Positions 3,873 to 6,820 of a DNA stretch of 6,820 bases are shown in pieces (the first letter of the stretch is position 1; each line of letters opens with the position of its first letter). The stretch is from Clostridiales bacterium (lineage in GTDB: Bacteria; Bacillota; Clostridia; Tissierellales; Sedimentibacteraceae). Position numbers and translations under genes: made by a program. The DNA lies in contig DNNJ01000134.1 of assembly GCA_003487955.1 (NCBI GenBank), positions 1 through 6,820 on the forward strand, in the 5' to 3' direction. Under the pieces are notes generated by a model that saw only the letters and a list, made by a program, of their open reading frames with translations, was not told the DNA's origin and made no database searches.

Positions 3873-6820
3873 ATGATAAAATTTATTAAAAATCGTTTTA
3901 ATATATTATACTTGATAATAGTTGTATTGCTGATCATTTTAGGATTTAGAATGGCGGTTCTTACCATTGTGGAAGGACAGGAATACAGACAAATTGCAGA
4001 TATAAAGAAAATTAAGGACATCCCTGTAAAAGCGCCTCGCGGGAAAATTTTTGACAGAAACGGCGTACTTCTTGCCGACAATGTATCAAGCTTTACTGTG
4101 CAAATGTACACGGATGAAATCAAAGCTGAAGACTTTAATGATGTATCATATAAGCTGTCTAAAATATTTGATGAAAATATGGAAAGACCCATAGATGATT
4201 TTCCTATTGAACTTGATACATTTGATTATATTGACGACAGCATGGGAATAATTGACAGTGACATGAACCGGGCAGAAGAAATTGATATTAACTATTACCA
4301 GACTGCTGAAGAAAAAGTAATTGAAACAGTGAAAGAAAATATTTATGAATGGCTTGACTTCAGCATTTTTGTGTACGGTGAAAATTTTTCCCCGAAACAA
4401 AGAGTTCATGCAGCTATTTCAAAGGATGAAGTGCCGATAAAGTTAAACGGCGAAAACTTTGAATATGATGATGAAATGCTTATACCAATTGATACAGCTT
4501 TAACTGATGTAGAAAATGATACACCTGAACAAAAAACCCCAATACAAATTTGGCTGTCTGAAAACAATTTAAAGGAAAATATAAATGCTGAAGAAGCAGT
4601 TGCAGAGCTTTTAATCAACAGCAATAAATATTTGTCTTCACTTTTTTCCAATTCGAAAATAAGGAGACTGTCGTATGAATTTATTGTTCAAAAGGGAGCT
4701 GCCGAAAATATAAAGCTTAATGAATTTTCCTTTATACAGGATGAAGAATATGAAAACATCAAGAGAGAGCTAAATAAGTCTAATGAAGAGATTACAATAA
4801 ACACATCCGCAAAAGATGATTTTGTTATTTTGACCATGAAAAACTCCATTGATAATTTACTTAAGACAGTTTATCAGGGAAATGAAAAGATTAAGCCGGG
4901 AGCAATTCTTATAGACAGGCTGAAAGAAATATATCCTGACTTGCCTGTTAAATTTATAGAAAATGGTGAAACAGGAGTATTTGAATATACAGATACAGAA
5001 ATTCGAAACAAATATTTTAATCAGCAGCATATGGAATACAGCACTACTGCTTATGATTTTGTTAAGGAAATAGCTTTTAAAAATTATGAAGTCTTATACA
5101 ATTTGGTTACAGATGATAACATAAAGTATTTTTCCCAAATAGAGCTTTTAAAATATGTAAATCCTTCAATATCAATAGCTGAATGGGAATATACACCTTT
5201 GCGAAACAAGAAAAACTGGATAAACAATAATGTAAGCTCCTATGAAGAAATTGATGATTACTCAGCAGAAAAAGTATTTGATATGCTTAGAAAATCTCTA
5301 AAAATACCTGAAGAAATTAATGATTACGACATGCGAAATATGATGGTATTAAGAGAAAGGTATAACAGAATAAGTTTTCTTTCATACCACCCGGTAGATA
5401 TTTGTTATAGTATTTCAGAAAAGACAGTTGCCATGATTTCTGAAAGATACCACGAATTAAATGGAATAAATATTGAAATTGAGCCTCTCAGGTATTATCC
5501 TCAATATGAAAGCGCATCTCATATTATAGGCTACTTGGGAAAAATTGCCCAGGATTATGAATTGCAGGAATATGTTGTTGAGAAAGGATACAGTACTGAC
5601 GATATAATAGGAAAGACCGGGCTTGAAGAAAAATTCGAAGATTATTTAAGAGGAGAAAAAGGCAAAAAAACAGTTGAAGTAAACAATGTTGGAAAAACAA
5701 TCCGCTCAGTGTCAAGTGAAGCGCCTGTTCCCGGCGATGATTTGTATTTAACCATGGACCTTAGGCTGCAGAAAAAAGCTGAAGAATCTTTGAAGAAAGG
5801 TCTTGAAAAAATACGCGAAGGCGGTGTATTTGAAAGCGAATGGGGAGATTTCCCTTTTAGAGATAAATATGAAAACGCCTATTCAGGAGCATTAGTTGCA
5901 CTTGATGTAAAAACTAATGAAGTTTTAGCACTGGCAAATTACCCTGCATACGACTTAAATTTGTTTGCAACAGGAATTACTACAGAGAATTGGAACAGTC
6001 TTTTAAACGATTCAAAAAATCCTTTAGCTCCAAGACCTCTTTACAATATATCAATGCTGACGGCAATACAGCCGGGCTCTACATTTAAAATGATTACTGC
6101 ATTGTCTGCCTTGGAAAAAGGAGTTAATCCAAACACTACAGTATATTGTGCAGGAACCATGAAGGTAGGGGACAGAAACGTCAGCTGTTGGATTTATAAT
6201 ATGTTTGGAGGAAGGCATGGCTCTCAAACAATGTATCAGGCAATAATGAATTCCTGCAACTTTTACTTTTATGCAACAGTGCTTGGTGAAAATTTAGCAA
6301 CTCACCAAAAGCATACCGTGAAGGTTGATGCCGAGGATATAATAGATATGGCAGGCAAGTTTGGGTTAGATTCCAAAACAGGAATTGAAATAGACATACC
6401 ACAGGAAGCTTCAGGCGGAGTTCCCAGTATTGAAGGCAAAAAGTCCGGAATTCGCGTTTATTTACGATTATTTCTTGAGGCAAACGTGGAAAGATACCTT
6501 AATGATGGTGTTGTTATTGATGCATCAATGAAAAATGAAATAATTGAAGAAATTGCAAGCTGGATAGACAGAGATGAGCTAATGACAAGGGGTGAAGTCT
6601 ATGAAGGGCTTTTAGCATTAAATCTAAATCCTGAAAAAACAAATGACAATTATGTACCTTTAGTGGATATAATAAAGTATTCATATTTAAATCAAGCAAC
6701 ATGGACTGTAGGAGACAATTTAAATATTAGCATAGGTCAAGGGAATAATGCCTATACACCATTGCAGATGGCAAATTATGTTTCTTCCATAGCAAGCGGC
6801 TACAGAAGAAATGTCAGCGT
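3873..6820 (+). CDS. mrdA: Elongation-specific class B penicillin-binding protein 2 (partial, C terminus beyond window)
   Basis: This is a D,D-transpeptidase that crosslinks peptidoglycan outside the membrane during elongation, normally paired with RodA. The frame is open for 982 codons without a stop and continues past the edge. One N-terminal membrane helix (about 10-25) is followed by the pedestal motif APRGKIFDRNGVLLADN (54-70). A second pedestal block comes much later: RYYPQYESASHIIGYLGKIA (from 540), GKTGLEEKFEDYLRGEKG (from 580) and LTMDLRLQ (626-633). The transpeptidase domain holds the catalytic SxxK as Ser736-Thr-Phe-Lys739 and SxN as Ser794-Cys-Asn796, then IGQG.NAYTPLQMANY (from 954). 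The KTG motif should lie past the window. Two parts are much longer than in E. coli PBP2: the pedestal (about 71-539) and a segment at 853-946. GAGGTGA at 3865-3871 precedes the ATG. The mreBCD context supports PBP2 rather than the division enzyme PbpB or SpoVD. mrdA is the E. coli symbol; pbpA is used in Bacillus. Confidence 0.95.
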   Translation, partial: MIKFIKNRFNILYLIIVVLLIILGFRMAVLTIVEGQEYRQIADIKKIKDIPVKAPRGKIFDRNGVLLADNVSSFTVQMYTDEIKAEDFNDVSYKLSKIFDENMERPIDDFPIELDTFDYIDDSMGIIDSDMNRAEEIDINYYQTAEEKVIETVKENIYEWLDFSIFVYGENFSPKQRVHAAISKDEVPIKLNGENFEYDDEMLIPIDTALTDVENDTPEQKTPIQIWLSENNLKENINAEEAVAELLINSNKYLSSLFSNSKIRRLSYEFIVQKGAAENIKLNEFSFIQDEEYENIKRELNKSNEEITINTSAKDDFVILTMKNSIDNLLKTVYQGNEKIKPGAILIDRLKEIYPDLPVKFIENGETGVFEYTDTEIRNKYFNQQHMEYSTTAYDFVKEIAFKNYEVLYNLVTDDNIKYFSQIELLKYVNPSISIAEWEYTPLRNKKNWINNNVSSYEEIDDYSAEKVFDMLRKSLKIPEEINDYDMRNMMVLRERYNRISFLSYHPVDICYSISEKTVAMISERYHELNGINIEIEPLRYYPQYESASHIIGYLGKIAQDYELQEYVVEKGYSTDDIIGKTGLEEKFEDYLRGEKGKKTVEVNNVGKTIRSVSSEAPVPGDDLYLTMDLRLQKKAEESLKKGLEKIREGGVFESEWGDFPFRDKYENAYSGALVALDVKTNEVLALANYPAYDLNLFATGITTENWNSLLNDSKNPLAPRPLYNISMLTAIQPGSTFKMITALSALEKGVNPNTTVYCAGTMKVGDRNVSCWIYNMFGGRHGSQTMYQAIMNSCNFYFYATVLGENLATHQKHTVKVDAEDIIDMAGKFGLDSKTGIEIDIPQEASGGVPSIEGKKSGIRVYLRLFLEANVERYLNDGVVIDASMKNEIIEEIASWIDRDELMTRGEVYEGLLALNLNPEKTNDNYVPLVDIIKYSYLNQATWTVGDNLNISIGQGNNAYTPLQMANYVSSIASGYRRNVS
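6429..6710 (+). other. Segment encoding an insertion in the PBP2 transpeptidase domain
   Basis: It encodes PBP2 residues 853-946, between DIPQEASGGVPS and GDNLNISIGQG. In E. coli PBP2 these two landmarks are separated by roughly 20 residues; here the gap is 94. The extra part is mostly predicted helical (for example IIEEIASWIDRDEL) and keeps the frame. I recognise no separate domain. I have some memory of similar segments in other clostridial PBP2s, so it may be a lineage trait. Confidence 0.65.

Noticed and set aside
3665..4651. Several minus-strand open frames opposite mreD and the PBP2 gene
   Set aside because: They overlap well-supported genes fully or nearly so, and their translations are low-complexity Ser/Ile/Phe-rich strings without recognisable motifs.
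6441..6449. KSG as the third catalytic motif (KTG/KSG) of PBP2
   Set aside because: It lies before the GQG...TPLQMA segment, while the true KTG follows that segment in class B PBPs; it falls in the insertion and lacks the beta-strand context.
3873..6820. A frameshift or fusion explaining the great length of PBP2
   Set aside because: Translation codon by codon is continuous with no stop, and all PBP2 motifs up to GQG lie in the same frame and expected order.

Overview
The window is AT-rich and every supported gene lies on the + strand, packed with gaps of 6 to 27 bases. Codon use, strong Shine-Dalgarno sites and gene order all point to a low-GC Bacillota of the class Clostridia; a Tissierellia-like genus is a guess and is not shown by the sequence. 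The layout is the classical rod-shape (mre) locus: the tail of a small membrane protein (1-57, probably DUF4321), maf, radC, mreB, mreC, mreD, and a very large class B penicillin-binding protein of the PBP2/MrdA type that runs off the right edge. No stretch over 30 bases is non-coding, and no terminator or convincing internal promoter is visible, so the genes are probably cotranscribed from a promoter left of the window.

The first part (1-1358) holds housekeeping genes: Maf, a nucleotide pyrophosphatase, and RadC, a JAMM/MPN-family protein. The second part (1376-6820) encodes the elongation machinery. MreB filaments under the membrane, MreC and MreD in the membrane, and the PBP2 transpeptidase outside together direct side-wall peptidoglycan synthesis. 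The partner glycosyltransferase RodA and the min genes often follow in Clostridia, but they are not inside this window.

I see no wholly new system, but the known proteins carry unusual additions. MreB has a charge-segregated, low-complexity insertion of about 45 residues, built partly from 9-base in-frame repeats. It sits in a loop that is short in other MreBs and that, as I recall, is the permissive site used for sandwich fusions in E. coli. PBP2 has its catalytic serine at residue 736 instead of roughly 330 as in E. coli. About 485 residues separate the two conserved pedestal motifs, possibly through internal duplication. A second insertion of about 94 residues lies in the transpeptidase domain, and a Cys/Cys/His/Cys set matches the position of a zinc site described in Acinetobacter PBP2. 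The PBP2 frame was translated codon by codon and is open from 3873 to the end, with no frameshift.
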